Part shown: in pieces, positions 7,262 to 15,951 of the stretch
Numbering within the stretch: position 1 is the first letter of the stretch
Layout of the letters: the number at the start of each line of letters is the position of its first letter
DNA from: an uncultured Paracoccaceae bacterium
GTDB taxonomy: Bacteria; Pseudomonadota; Alphaproteobacteria; Rhodobacterales; Rhodobacteraceae
Direction of reading: 5' to 3'
DNA: 64,000 bases
Assembly: GCA_947498985.1 (NCBI GenBank)
Contig: CANMMF010000002.1
Span: 1 to 64,000, forward strand
Position numbers and translations under genes: made by a program
Notes under the pieces: generated by a model
What the model saw: only the letters and a program-made list of their open reading frames with translations
The model's database searches: none
Told to the model about the DNA's origin: nothing

Positions 7262-7295
7262 GCGAATTTTGTACAGGTTTTGTACGAGATTTCGC
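7262..7295 (-). promoter_or_regulatory. Direct-repeat control region upstream of the element operon
   Basis: Two copies of TTTTGTAC (7267-7274 and 7278-7285) stand 11 bp apart, one helical turn, and are bracketed by GCGAA (7262-7266) and TTCGC (7291-7295). A small inverted repeat CGCAC-AGAC-GTGCG follows at 7251-7264. The cluster sits 30-60 bp upstream of the helix-turn-helix gene, where its promoter or operator would be. An oriT or a replication box is also possible. The function is inferred from position only. Confidence 0.4.
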
Positions 7296-7388
7296 CTGTT
7301 TTCGGGGAATTCGGCGGAAAACGAACCGGGCGTTTCTGCACGCTTTGGCACAACACCTTGCAAATAAGCCATATTTTTCGGGCAGTTT

Positions 7389-7465
7389 TGGCGACCCCGG
7401 CAGGATTCGAACCTGCAACCTGCCCCTTAGGAGGGGGCTGCTCTATCCAGTTGAGCCACGGGGCC
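7389..7465 (-). tRNA. tRNA-Arg(CCT)
   Basis: A 77-base cloverleaf with encoded CCA on the minus strand. The acceptor stem GGCCCCG pairs with CGGGGTC (one G-U pair), the D stem is GCTC/GAGC, and the anticodon stem GCCCC/GGGGC holds the loop CTCCTAA, giving anticodon CCT (reads AGG). The T arm is GCAGG TTCGAAT CCTGC. The 3' end faces the mobile element at 1-7388, so the tRNA is the probable integration site, with attachment core at the T arm and acceptor end. Confidence 0.97.
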
Positions 7466-7574
7466 GCTGGCCCCTTGATTAACGCGCGGCTGCGGGCTTG
7501 TCATCCCGCAAGCGCATCTTGCGCATGCGCGTGGTTGCGATAGGGTCAACGCGACGGATCAAAAGGAAAACATC

Positions 7575-8600
7575 TTGGCCAACGACGCTCCCCGCCCTCT
7601 CACCCTGCGCGATGTGTCCGAGGCGTCGGGCGTGTCGGAGATGACCGTCAGCCGCGTGTTGCGCAATCGCGGCGATGTCAGCGAAGCGACGCGGGAAAAG
7701 GTGCTCGAGGCGGCCAAGGCATTGGGTTACGTGCCCAACAAGATCGCCGGTGCGCTGGCCAGCCAGCGGGTCAATCTGGTGGCCGTCGTCATCCCCAGCC
7801 TGCGCAACATGGTGTTTCCGGAGGTCATGTCGGGCATCTCCTCGGTGCTGGAAGAGACCGATTTGCAGCCGGTGGTCGGCGTCACCGATTACCTGCCCGA
7901 AAAGGAAGAGCGGGTGCTCTACGAGATGCTGTCCTGGCGGCCCTCGGGGGTGATCATCGCGGGGCTCGAGCATTCGGATGCCTCCAAGGCGATGCTCAAG
8001 GCCAGCGGCATTCCGGTGGTGGAGATCATGGACACAGACGGGCAGCCGCTGGACTGCGCCGTGGGCATCAGCCACCGCCGCGCCGGACGCGAAATGGCGC
8101 AGGCGATCCTCAAGCAGGGTTATGAGCGCATCGGCTTCATGGGCACGAAAATGCCGCTCGATCACCGCGCGCGCAAACGCTTCGAAGGCTTCACCCAGGC
8201 GCTGGCGCGCGAGGGCATCGAGATCGTGGACCAGGAGTTCTATTCCGGCGGCTCGGCGCTCGCCAAGGGGCGCGAGATGACCCGCGCCATGCTGGAGCGC
8301 GAACCGGAGCTCGAATTTCTGTACTATTCCAACGACATGATCGCCGCAGGCGGGCTTCTGGAACTGCTCGATCAGGGCATATCGATCCCCGGACAGGTGG
8401 GCATCGCGGGCTTCAACGGTGTCGAATTGCTCGACGGGTTGCCGCGGCAACTGGCCACGATGGACGCCTGCCGGGCGGAGATCGGACGCCGCGCCGCCGA
8501 GATCATCGCCGCGCGGGTCGAAAACCCCGATGCGGAGTTCGAGCGGCTGGTCGAGCTTGCGCCGACCATCACCTATGGCGACACGCTCAAACGGCGCTGA
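7575..8600 (+). CDS. LacI-family transcriptional regulator (GntR/gluconate-repressor-like)
   Basis: A 341-residue LacI-type repressor. Residues 8-56 hold the DNA-binding helix-turn-helix and hinge (LRDVSEASGVSEMTVSRVLR, then YVPNKIAGALASQR), followed by a periplasmic-binding-protein-like sensor domain (VVIPSLRNMVFPEVMSGI, VGVTDYLPEKEERVLYEML, SNDMIAAGGLLEL). Within LacI it resembles regulators of gluconate use. Translation starts at TTG 7575, 7 bases after an AGGA site. No gluconate genes are nearby, so its targets are elsewhere or it regulates itself. The next gene begins only 5 bases after the stop. Confidence 0.9.
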   Translation: MANDAPRPLTLRDVSEASGVSEMTVSRVLRNRGDVSEATREKVLEAAKALGYVPNKIAGALASQRVNLVAVVIPSLRNMVFPEVMSGISSVLEETDLQPVVGVTDYLPEKEERVLYEMLSWRPSGVIIAGLEHSDASKAMLKASGIPVVEIMDTDGQPLDCAVGISHRRAGREMAQAILKQGYERIGFMGTKMPLDHRARKRFEGFTQALAREGIEIVDQEFYSGGSALAKGREMTRAMLEREPELEFLYYSNDMIAAGGLLELLDQGISIPGQVGIAGFNGVELLDGLPRQLATMDACRAEIGRRAAEIIAARVENPDAEFERLVELAPTITYGDTLKRR

Positions 8601-8605
8601 TCGCC

Positions 8606-9808
8606 GTGACCACGCTCGACAACCGGCAGGCGCGGCACGTTTTCCTGCACAAACACGCGCTCAGCGAGCGGCCCAGCGGCGCCGGGCGCGGTGCCGACCT
8701 GCAAGGCCTGATCGAGCGGCTGGGCTTTGTGCAGGTCGACAGCGTCTGCACGGTGGAGCGGGCGCATCACATGATCCTTGCGGCGCGGCGGCAGAGTTAC
8801 CGGCCGCGGCATCTCGCCCCGCTGCTGGAGCGCGAGCGCGCGCTGTTCGAGCACTGGACCCATGACGCCGCCGTGATCCCGACGGCGCTTTATCCGCTGT
8901 GGCAGATGCGGTTCCGGCGCGATGCCGAGCGGCTCAAGGGCCAGTGGCGCAAGGACCTGCGCGAGGGTTTCGCCGAGAAGGCCGAGGATTTGCTGGTGCA
9001 GATCCGCGAGAACGGTCCGGTGTCGTCCGCTCAGGTCGGCGAAGGCGAGGCGCGCGGCTCGGGCGGCTGGTGGGACTGGCATCCCTCCAAGACCGCGCTG
9101 GAATATCTCTGGCGCTCCGGCGCGCTGTCGGTCTGCAGGCGCGAGGGGTTTCGCAAGATCTATGACCTGACGGAACGGGTCATTCCCGAAGAGATCCGCT
9201 CCCATCGACCCGATACAGACGAGACGACAGAGGCGCTGTGCCTGGGCGCGCTGGACCGGTTGGGCTTTGGCACGGCGGGTGAGATCGCGGCGTTCTGGGA
9301 CACGTTGCGCCCGCATGAGGTCAAGGCCTGGACCGACACGGCTCTGGCCTCGGGGCTGATCGAGCCGGTTGAGATCACCGGCCATGATGGCGGCACGCGC
9401 ACGGCCTTTGCGCGCCCCGGTCTGCGCGAGATCGCCGATGCCGCGCCGGAGCCGACGCGCCGGTTGCGGGTGCTCAGCCCGTTCGATCCGGCGCTGCGCG
9501 ACCGCAAGCGCGCCGAGCGGCTCTTCGGCTTTCACTACCGGATCGAGATCTTCGTGCCTGCGCCGAAACGAAAATACGGCTATTACGTCTTCCCGCTTCT
9601 CGAAGGCGCGCAACTGGTCGGGCGGATCGACATGAGTGCGGATCGCGATGCGGGCGTGCTGCGCGTCAAGGCGCTCTGGCCGGAACATGGTGTGAAATGG
9701 GGCAGCGGGCGGCAGGACAGGCTCGAGGCGGAGCTTGACCGGATGGCGCGTTTTGCCGGGGTCGAGACGGTGGAGTGGGCGCCGGACTGGCTGCGCGCGC
9801 CATTGTAG
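8606..9808 (+). CDS. AlkX/YcaQ-type winged-helix DNA glycosylase
   Basis: A 400-residue member of the HTH_42 family (YcaQ, AlkZ), monofunctional DNA glycosylases that remove bulky alkyl adducts and can unhook interstrand crosslinks. The catalytic Q-x-D motif is present as QVD at residues 43-45 in LGFVQVDSVCTVERAHH, which marks the AlkX (YcaQ) branch and not the Q-x-Q AlkZ branch. Later family blocks include HWTHDAAVIP, GGWWDWHPSKTALEYLW and RRLRVLSPFDPALRDRKRAE. It starts at GTG 8606, right behind the LacI gene, and may be co-transcribed with it. Confidence 0.88.
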   Translation: MTTLDNRQARHVFLHKHALSERPSGAGRGADLQGLIERLGFVQVDSVCTVERAHHMILAARRQSYRPRHLAPLLERERALFEHWTHDAAVIPTALYPLWQMRFRRDAERLKGQWRKDLREGFAEKAEDLLVQIRENGPVSSAQVGEGEARGSGGWWDWHPSKTALEYLWRSGALSVCRREGFRKIYDLTERVIPEEIRSHRPDTDETTEALCLGALDRLGFGTAGEIAAFWDTLRPHEVKAWTDTALASGLIEPVEITGHDGGTRTAFARPGLREIADAAPEPTRRLRVLSPFDPALRDRKRAERLFGFHYRIEIFVPAPKRKYGYYVFPLLEGAQLVGRIDMSADRDAGVLRVKALWPEHGVKWGSGRQDRLEAELDRMARFAGVETVEWAPDWLRAPL

Positions 9809-9916
9809 ATCCCTGCCTGCGGCTGTTCAGGCCCGGGCGCGCTCGGCCAAGCAAACGCTTGTCCGGCGCGCATCGCACTGGCACTCTGGACCGCGAGAAC
9901 ACGAAAGGGCAGCAGG

Positions 9917-10603
9917 CTGACCTACCGGCGCTACGCACTCTACTACACGTTCCCGCAGGGCAAGCTGGCGCGGTTCGGAGCCTCATGGCTCGGCTGGGAC
10001 ATTGCCATCGGCGCACCGGCACATCCGCCCTTGCTGGAGGATCTGCCGCATCCGCCGCAAACCCTGACCGAACGCCCGTCCCGATACGGGTTTCATGCCA
10101 CGCTGAAGCCCCCGTTCCGGCCCGAGCGCTACACCAGCGAATCCGATCTGCGGGCGGCGTTGATCGACTTTTGCACGACGCATAGGCCGGTGCAGGTCGA
10201 CGCGCTCGAACTGACGCGCCTTGGCGGGTTTCTGGCGCTGATGCCCAAGGGCGACACCGCTGCGCTCGAGGATCTTGCCGCCCGCGTGGTGGTGCATTTC
10301 GATCCGTTCCGCGCGCCTCTGACCGAGGCGGAGCTCGCCCGGCGCGACAGCGCAAATCTCAGCCCGACGCAGCGCCAGAATCTCGCACAATGGGGTTACC
10401 CGCATGTGATGCAGGATTTTCGCTTTCACATCACCCTGACCGGGCGCTTTGCGCAAAAAGAGACCGAGGCCACGCGGATCGCCCTCGCCCCGCATCTAAA
10501 GCCGCTATTGCCGAAACCTTTTGTGCTCGAGGCGCTGACGCTTTGCGGCGAGGATAAGACCGGCCGCTTTCACGCCATCGAGCGCCGTCCGCTGCAGGGC
10601 TGA
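9917..10603 (+). CDS. DUF1045 protein, 2H-phosphoesterase-like, apparently starting at CTG
   Basis: About 228 residues matching DUF1045, a family often tied to phosphonate use and belonging to the 2H phosphoesterase fold. The first His motif is HATLK in RYGFHATLKPPFRPE, the second is HITLTG in FRFHITLTGRF. The family N-terminus (YRRYALYYTFPQGKLARFGA, then WLGWD) begins at 9923, but no ATG, GTG or TTG exists in frame back to the stop codon of the upstream gene. CTG 9917 has a well-placed AAAGGG 7 bases upstream and gives the expected N-terminus. The first ATG in frame, at 10031, would delete the first strand of the fold. No other phosphonate genes are visible. Confidence 0.8.
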   Translation: MTYRRYALYYTFPQGKLARFGASWLGWDIAIGAPAHPPLLEDLPHPPQTLTERPSRYGFHATLKPPFRPERYTSESDLRAALIDFCTTHRPVQVDALELTRLGGFLALMPKGDTAALEDLAARVVVHFDPFRAPLTEAELARRDSANLSPTQRQNLAQWGYPHVMQDFRFHITLTGRFAQKETEATRIALAPHLKPLLPKPFVLEALTLCGEDKTGRFHAIERRPLQG

Positions 10604-10724
10604 CGCCCGAGCCATGCAATGCCGCGATGGCGGCTATTCGGGAACGTGGCTACTCCTGCGCGATGACCGGGCCTAATTGATGTTCTGCAACGCAGAATAA
10701 CAGACGCGAAACAGAGTCAAACCG

Positions 10725-10937
10725 ATGGCAGATATCTCCTATACCGCCCCGCAGCGCAGCTTTGCCAGTGGCATCCTGCACGCGATCGGCGATTTCTTCA
10801 CCCTGATCACCGAAAGCAACTGGCGCGTACATGAAGCCCAGCGGCTTCAGGGCATGTCCGACAGCCAGCTGGCCGCCCGCGGCCTGCGCCGCGACGACAT
10901 CCCGCGCTTCGTCTTCCGCGATCTCTTTTTCAACTGA
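10725..10937 (+). CDS. DUF1127 small protein
   Basis: A 70-residue protein with the C-terminal DUF1127 (YjiS-like) motif: WRVHEAQRLQGMSDSQLAAR then GLRRDDIPRFVFRD. The N-terminal half is amphipathic. Short DUF1127 proteins are abundant in Rhodobacterales. Some members bind RNA and affect phosphate or carbon metabolism, but the role of this one is unknown. A strong terminator follows 26 bases after the stop, and the gene appears to be single. Confidence 0.9.
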   Translation: MADISYTAPQRSFASGILHAIGDFFTLITESNWRVHEAQRLQGMSDSQLAARGLRRDDIPRFVFRDLFFN

Positions 10938-10962
10938 GAGCGCCGGTTCCCGGACGTAAGAC

Positions 10963-10996
10963 AGGGCCGCCTTTGACAAGGCGGCCCTTTTCGTTT
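10963..10996 (+). terminator. Rho-independent terminator of the DUF1127 gene
   Basis: A perfect 11-bp stem AGGGCCGCCTT / AAGGCGGCCCT with a TGAC loop, followed by TTTTCGTTT. Confidence 0.92.
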
Positions 10997-11100
10997 CACC
11001 AAGACCGCGGCGCGTCCCTCGCAACTGCCATGCTGTCGGGCCTCGCCTGACGGTCGCGCCATACGTCCTGCGCGCCCTGCGCATGTCCAGGCGATTTTCT

Positions 11101-11647
11101 TCAGCGCCTTGAGATCCTCGTCGATGCCGAAACAGCGCGGGCCGATCGCCTCAAGCGCGTGCGGCGTGGGCCGGACCGCACCGATCTCGATGGCACGCGA
11201 GACGGCGGCGGACGTGATGCCCTTGCGCGCCATGTCGCGCGCAGCCTCGGCCACGGCCTCTTCGTCAAGCGCCTGATACTTGCGGCCGCCGAACTCGAAC
11301 CCGCCATCGAGAAGATAGGACAGTCCGCCGATGGCCAGACGCAGATGCGGCGGGAGGTCGGCCACCCTGCGCAGGCTCTCGGTGGAGGGCAGAGACACCC
11401 GGAACGTCGCGGCCTTCATCAGCTTCTTGCCTTCGATGAAAGCGTTGGTGAACTGCGTGGTCCCGATCATCACGCTGGCCATGTCGACGGCATCGGCACC
11501 GGTCCGCTCCGGAACCGACCGGATCGCTGCCATCGCACCGAAGACAACATCGCCGGTGGCCGGCGCCTTGATCGAGGCCACCACCCTGCCGTCGTCGATC
11601 ATCGCGGCATTCGTGTCTGTTCCGCCAACATCCACGGCAACAGGCAT
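11101..11647 (-). pseudogene. Hydantoinase/oxoprolinase N-terminal fragment
   Basis: The frame opens with MPVAVDVGGTDTNAAMIDDG, then VMIGTTQFTNAFIEGKKL and LAIGGLSYLLDGGFEFGGRK, all typical of the N-terminal domain of hydantoinase A/5-oxoprolinase proteins of 500-700 residues. Similarity stops after about residue 150 (near 11200), where the family would read SVFSPVN. The frame continues into unrelated sequence. The rest of the enzyme, including the ATPase core, is missing, so this is a deletion remnant. It lies 7 bases behind a nitroreductase remnant, in an overall decayed patch. Confidence 0.75.
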
Positions 11648-11654
11648 GTCGCCC

Positions 11655-12035
11655 TCATCCGGTTGGTCCCGTCAGATCACAGAGCGCCTCGGCAGTCGCG
11701 AGGTCGCCGTTTTCGGCGGCGCGAGGCGCCAGCGCCAGTTCCGCGCGCATCTTGCCACGCCAGCGTATCGAGCCGTCCGATGTCTGACACAAGAGCCCTC
11801 GCAATTGCCGGGCCAGCCGATCCGCCTCATCGGACATATCGTCGTAATTGTTGCACGCGTAGACCTTGACCGTATGCCGGTTGCACAAGTTTAAGCATTC
11901 CGGAGCGTTGGTGACAATCCGCCGGATCGTGACGTCATCCAGAGCGGTGTCGGTAAATTGGCGGACCGAATGGCGCGTCAGCAGGAAGCGGCGAAAGTCG
12001 AAATCCGCGGCTTCTTCGATCTGCGCCCGCGTCAC
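11655..12035 (-). pseudogene. Nitroreductase-family fragment
   Basis: From GTG 12035 the frame reads about 60 residues of nitroreductase-like N-terminus: FLLTRHSVRQFTDTALDDVT, then IRRIVTNAPECLNLCNRHTV and VKVYACNN. FMN-dependent nitroreductases start this way (RxSxRxF and the CNRQ-like segment) but are 180-250 residues long. After about residue 80 the similarity is lost and the frame ends at 11655. The catalytic middle and C-terminal parts are missing. The start codon overlaps a TGA that closes a short upstream frame, an operon-style junction that has survived the decay. Confidence 0.6.
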
Positions 12036-12134
12036 CTCTTCGGCACCACCTGCCGCGCCTGGTGCGTGTCGCGCGCGCTTGCGGTCAGCTGTGCCAGTTG
12101 CGCGGCAATTGCGGGCAGCGGTCTGTCGCGCGCC

Positions 12135-12206
12135 GCGTGTCAGGCCACTCGTCAGCGCCATCCGCACCGCATCAGCACGAAATTCGACCGTCCGATTCAG
12201 ACCCAT
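12135..12206 (-). pseudogene. IS3-family transposase OrfA remnant
   Basis: The first 24 codons, including EFRADAVRMALTSGLTR, match the start of OrfA of IS3-family elements (EFKRDAVRxALTSGLTRxQVA). After GLTR the frame departs from the family. A ribosome binding site (GGAG) precedes ATG 12206. This is a short relic, consistent with past insertion and deletion in the surrounding patch. Confidence 0.6.
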
Positions 12207-12680
12207 TGTTCATCTCCTTTGTCGCAATAAATGCGATCAAGTGAGCGGTACGAAAACGGGACAGGTCCAATGTGCTGCGGGTTGGTGAGCTTGGCGGTGA
12301 TCACCATCGAGATGACCACCAGGAAGATCGCGAAGATCCCGGACGCAGCGGATGTCGGCGGCCCCGTTCGAGGATTTGTCGAAAGAGATCGGGACAAGCG
12401 CCCAGCGGGATCAGGAAGAACGGCAGAAAGAATAGTTGTAAGCAGGGCAATGAACCATGATCGCTTGGTCTCTTCCAGGTTCTGCATTCGGGTCGTCCCG
12501 CTCAAACAGACGATCAGCGGTCGCAAGGTCTCAAAAAAAGCGGACAGGTTTTGGACCGAAACGGCTGGGTCGCGGTCGGGACGCGGTTTTCGGCAGATCA
12601 GCGTGGCGCGGGGCAAGGGGGCGGCGTCGGTCTTTTTCCGTCTGACGAAAAAATGCGAGGACACCCGGTCCCCGGAACGC
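12207..12680. other. Gene-poor decayed stretch upstream of the rpsD terminator
   Basis: No intact gene is recognisable. On the minus strand (about 12210-12480) there is a frame with a hydrophobic run SGIFAIFLVVISMVITAKLT followed by NPQHIGPVPF, which could be the end of a lost membrane transporter. I cannot name a family. With the hydantoinase, nitroreductase and OrfA pieces it forms about 1.6 kb of relics. Confidence 0.4.
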
Positions 12681-12704
12681 AAAAGGCCGCCCCGGGGGGC
12701 GGCC
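12681..12704 (-). terminator. Rho-independent terminator of rpsD
   Basis: On the minus strand GGCCGCCCCCCGGGGCGGCC is followed by TTTT, 25 bases after the rpsD stop. Confidence 0.9.
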
Positions 12705-12729
12705 AGATCGCTTTGATTTCGCGGCAGGA

Positions 12730-13350
12730 TCAGTTCTGCGCGTAATATTCGATCACGAGGTTCGGTTCCATCTGAACCGCGTAGGGCACATCGCCCAGAC
12801 CGGGGGTGCGCACGAACGTGGCGGTCATCTTGGAGTGGTCGGCCTCGATATAGTCGGGCACGTCGCGCTCGGGCAGTTGCGTCGCTTCGAGCACTGCAGC
12901 CATCTGCTTGGACTTCTCGCGCACTTCGACCACATCGCCTTCCTTCACACGGTAGGAGGGGATGTTCACGCGCTTGCCGTTCACCAGAACATGGCCGTGG
13001 TTGACGAACTGGCGGGCGGCGAAGACAGTCGGTACGAACTTGGCGCGGTAAACCACGGCGTCGAGACGACGCTCCAGCAGGCCGACGAGCAGCTCGCCTG
13101 TGTCGCCGCGCTGACGCTCGGCATCCGAGAAGATGCGGCGGAACTGTTTTTCGGTCAGATCGCCGTAATAGCCCTTGAGCTTCTGCTTTGCGCGCAGCTG
13201 CAGGCCGAAGTCGGACATCTTGCCCTTGCGGCGCTGACCGTGCTGGCCGGGGCCGTATTCGCGGCGGTTGACCGGGGATTTCGGACGACCCCAGATGTTT
13301 TCGCCCATCCGGCGGTCGATCTTGTACTTGGCAGAGGTGCGTTTGGTCAC
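12730..13350 (-). CDS. rpsD: 30S ribosomal protein S4
   Basis: A 206-residue S4 protein, full length. It contains the conserved N-terminal segment ([20 protein letters not shown], then [19 protein letters not shown]), the S4 RNA-binding domain ([40 protein letters not shown]) and the C-terminal VIEYYAQN. S4 binds 16S rRNA early in small-subunit assembly. It stands alone, as usual in Alphaproteobacteria, with its own terminator. In the leader a CCGCCC-GACA-GGGCGG hairpin (13382-13397) lies about 30 bases before the start. Whether it serves autoregulation is open. Confidence 0.98.
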   Translation of the reverse strand: MTKRTSAKYKIDRRMGENIWGRPKSPVNRREYGPGQHGQRRKGKMSDFGLQLRAKQKLKGYYGDLTEKQFRRIFSDAERQRGDTGELLVGLLERRLDAVVYRAKFVPTVFAARQFVNHGHVLVNGKRVNIPSYRVKEGDVVEVREKSKQMAAVLEATQLPERDVPDYIEADHSKMTATFVRTPGLGDVPYAVQMEPNLVIEYYAQN

Positions 13351-13622
13351 CGTCTGATCTCCTTCATTCGGGTTACCTCATCCGCCCTGTCGGGCGGCCT
13401 CGGAAGTGTGAAGGGCGTTGTCCTCTTCCCGGGTCTGGCCGGAATGACAGGCATCCCCTTGCGGGGGCCACCAACACCAATGAAGGCGCGCTTATACGGC
13501 GGGCTGCGCCCGAGTCAAGCGCCCGTCACCGGAGATCCGTCGACTTCTCTGAAAATGCCGTCTTTAAGCGTTGCTTAAATCCTTCGCGGCACAACTGTCT
13601 TACCAACAGCCAGGAGGCGCCT

Positions 13623-14450
13623 GTGAAGACTCACAAGGCCGACATTCCCGCGTCCCAGCGCAACCCGCTCATGCATGCCGTGGCCCAACGCGACCGTTCG
13701 GTGCTGGAAATGGTCAAACGCGCCATCGAACACCGGCAGGTGATGCTGGCCTTTCAGCCGGTGATGCAGGCGCAGGATCCCTCCCGCACGGCGTTTTACG
13801 AGGGGCTGATTCGGGTGCTGGACGAAACCGGGCGCGTGGTGCCCGCGATCGAATTCATTCACGCGGTCGAGGAAACCGAATACGGGCGGCTGCTGGATTG
13901 CATCTCGCTGGAAAAGGGCCTGGCGGAACTGGCGCGGGTGCCGGATCTGCGGCTCTCGATCAACATGTCGGCCCGCTCCATCGGCTACAAGAAATGGGCC
14001 CGCACCCTGCATCGCGGGCTTCAGGCCAACCCCACTATCGCCGAACGCCTGATCCTCGAGATCACGGAAAGCTCTGCGATGATTGTGCCGGAGCTGGTTG
14101 TCAGCTTCATGCTGGATCTGCAGGCGCAGGGGATTTCCTTCGCCATCGACGATTTTGGCGCAGGCTACACCGCGTTGCGCTATTTCAAGGATTTCAGCTT
14201 CGACATCCTCAAGATCGACGGGCAGTTCGTGACCGGCATTGCGCAGGATGCGGACAACCAGGTTCTGGTGCAGGCGATGATCTCCATTGCGCAGCAATTC
14301 GACATGTTCACGGTCGCCGAACGGGTCGAAAGGGCCGACGATGTCGCCTGCCTGACCGCGCTCGGTGTCGACTGCCTGCAAGGCTATTTCTTCGCGGCCC
14401 CCTCCGTTCGCCCGCCATGGCGTCAGCAGGATGAAGCGATGCGCGCCTGA
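13623..14450 (+). CDS. EAL-domain cyclic-di-GMP phosphodiesterase
   Basis: A 275-residue protein made of a single EAL domain with no sensor or membrane part. The signature motif reads YEGLIR (residues 59-64), an EGL variant, with INMSARS, LILEITES, IDDFGAGY (Asp176, Asp177), LKIDGQFV and VAERVE all present, so the metal-binding residues look intact. It should hydrolyse c-di-GMP to pGpG in the cytosol. Translation starts at GTG 13623 behind AGGAGG. It stands 283 bases upstream of phaA, with nothing recognisable in between. A PilZ-like gene occurs at 25.6-25.9 kb. Confidence 0.92.
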   Translation: MKTHKADIPASQRNPLMHAVAQRDRSVLEMVKRAIEHRQVMLAFQPVMQAQDPSRTAFYEGLIRVLDETGRVVPAIEFIHAVEETEYGRLLDCISLEKGLAELARVPDLRLSINMSARSIGYKKWARTLHRGLQANPTIAERLILEITESSAMIVPELVVSFMLDLQAQGISFAIDDFGAGYTALRYFKDFSFDILKIDGQFVTGIAQDADNQVLVQAMISIAQQFDMFTVAERVERADDVACLTALGVDCLQGYFFAAPSVRPPWRQQDEAMRA

Positions 14451-14733
14451 CCCTGACGGGGCGGCGCACGTCTGGCAGAGCGGCGCGTGCCGACACGCGC
14501 GCATGGGCCCTCGCGTCCGCCATCGCACACGCATAACGACACCCCACGACAAAACAGATCGCGGGGCGGCCGCAGTTGCATAGCCGCCATGCGTCCCGCG
14601 TATCTGAGACAGACTGTCCGGTTTTGTCCACGCGCAGGATACGATAAACGCTCCAGCGGACGGAAGCAGGATTCGGTATCACCGATCCGACGGTATGCCG
14701 ACGCATACGAGACATCGCTGGAGGAAATCGATA

Positions 14734-15909
14734 ATGACAAATGTCGTGATAGCAAGCGCCGCACGCACCGCGGTCGGAAGCTTCGGGGGCGCGTTTGCCA
14801 ACACACCCGCTCATGACCTGGGGGCCGCTGTGCTCGAAGAGCTGGTCGCCCGTGCAGGCGTCGACAAAGGCGAGGTCTCGGAGACCATTCTCGGTCAGGT
14901 CCTGACCGCCGCACAAGGCCAGAACCCGGCCCGTCAGGCGCATATCAATGCAGGCCTGCCCAAGGAAAGCTCTGCCTGGGGCATCAACCAGGTCTGCGGC
15001 TCGGGCCTGCGTGCCGTGGCGCTTGGCGCGCAGCACATCATGCTCGGCGACGCGCAGATCGTCTGCGCCGGCGGCCAGGAGAACATGACGCTCAGCCCGC
15101 ATGCCGCGCATCTGCGCGCCGGGCACAAGATGGGCGACATGAAATATATCGACACGATGATCCGCGACGGTCTCTGGGACGCCTTCAACGGCTACCACAT
15201 GGGCCAGACCGCCGAGAACGTTGCCGAGCAGTGGCAGATCAGCCGCGACATGCAGGACGAATTTGCCGTCAGCAGCCAGAACAAGGCCGAAGCGGCGCAG
15301 AACGCGGGCCGGTTCGACGACGAGGTCATGGCCTTCACCGTCAAGACCCGCAAGGGCGATATCGTGGTCGACAAGGACGAATATATCCGCCACGGCGCGA
15401 CCATGGAGGCGATGCAGAAACTGCGCCCGGCCTTCACCAAGGACGGCTCGGTGACCGCGGCCAACGCGTCCGGTCTCAATGACGGAGCCGCCGGTGCCCT
15501 GCTGATGTCCGCGGATGAGGCCGAAAAGCGCGGGATCGAGCCGCTGGCCCGCATCGCCTCTTATGCCACCGCCGGGCTCGACCCCTCGATCATGGGTGTG
15601 GGCCCGATCCATGCCAGCCGCAAGGCGCTGGAAAAAGCGGGATGGAAGGTCGAGGATCTCGATCTCGTGGAAGCCAACGAGGCCTTCGCCGCACAGGCCT
15701 GCGCGGTCAACAAGGACATGGGCTGGGATCCGGCCATCGTGAACGTGAACGGCGGCGCGATTGCCATCGGTCACCCGATCGGGGCCTCCGGCGCGCGCGT
15801 GCTCAACACGCTGCTCTTCGAAATGAAGCGCCGCGACGCCAAGAAAGGCCTCGCCACGCTTTGCATCGGCGGCGGCATGGGTGTCGCGCTCTGCGTCGAG
15901 CGTCCGTAA
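14734..15909 (+). CDS. phaA: Acetyl-CoA C-acetyltransferase (beta-ketothiolase)
   Basis: A 391-residue thiolase that condenses two acetyl-CoA to acetoacetyl-CoA, the first step of polyhydroxybutyrate synthesis, and can also run backwards. The catalytic Cys88 lies in [12 protein letters not shown], the general-base motif is [13 protein letters not shown], and the second Cys is in [14 protein letters not shown] 14734 follows GAGGAAAT and gives the standard N-terminus [20 protein letters not shown]. It leads the phaA-patatin-phaB cluster. Confidence 0.97.
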   Translation: MTNVVIASAARTAVGSFGGAFANTPAHDLGAAVLEELVARAGVDKGEVSETILGQVLTAAQGQNPARQAHINAGLPKESSAWGINQVCGSGLRAVALGAQHIMLGDAQIVCAGGQENMTLSPHAAHLRAGHKMGDMKYIDTMIRDGLWDAFNGYHMGQTAENVAEQWQISRDMQDEFAVSSQNKAEAAQNAGRFDDEVMAFTVKTRKGDIVVDKDEYIRHGATMEAMQKLRPAFTKDGSVTAANASGLNDGAAGALLMSADEAEKRGIEPLARIASYATAGLDPSIMGVGPIHASRKALEKAGWKVEDLDLVEANEAFAAQACAVNKDMGWDPAIVNVNGGAIAIGHPIGASGARVLNTLLFEMKRRDAKKGLATLCIGGGMGVALCVERP

Positions 15910-15951
15910 CACGGCAATGGCGGCGCGGGTCAGCCCTGCGCCGCACCCGGC

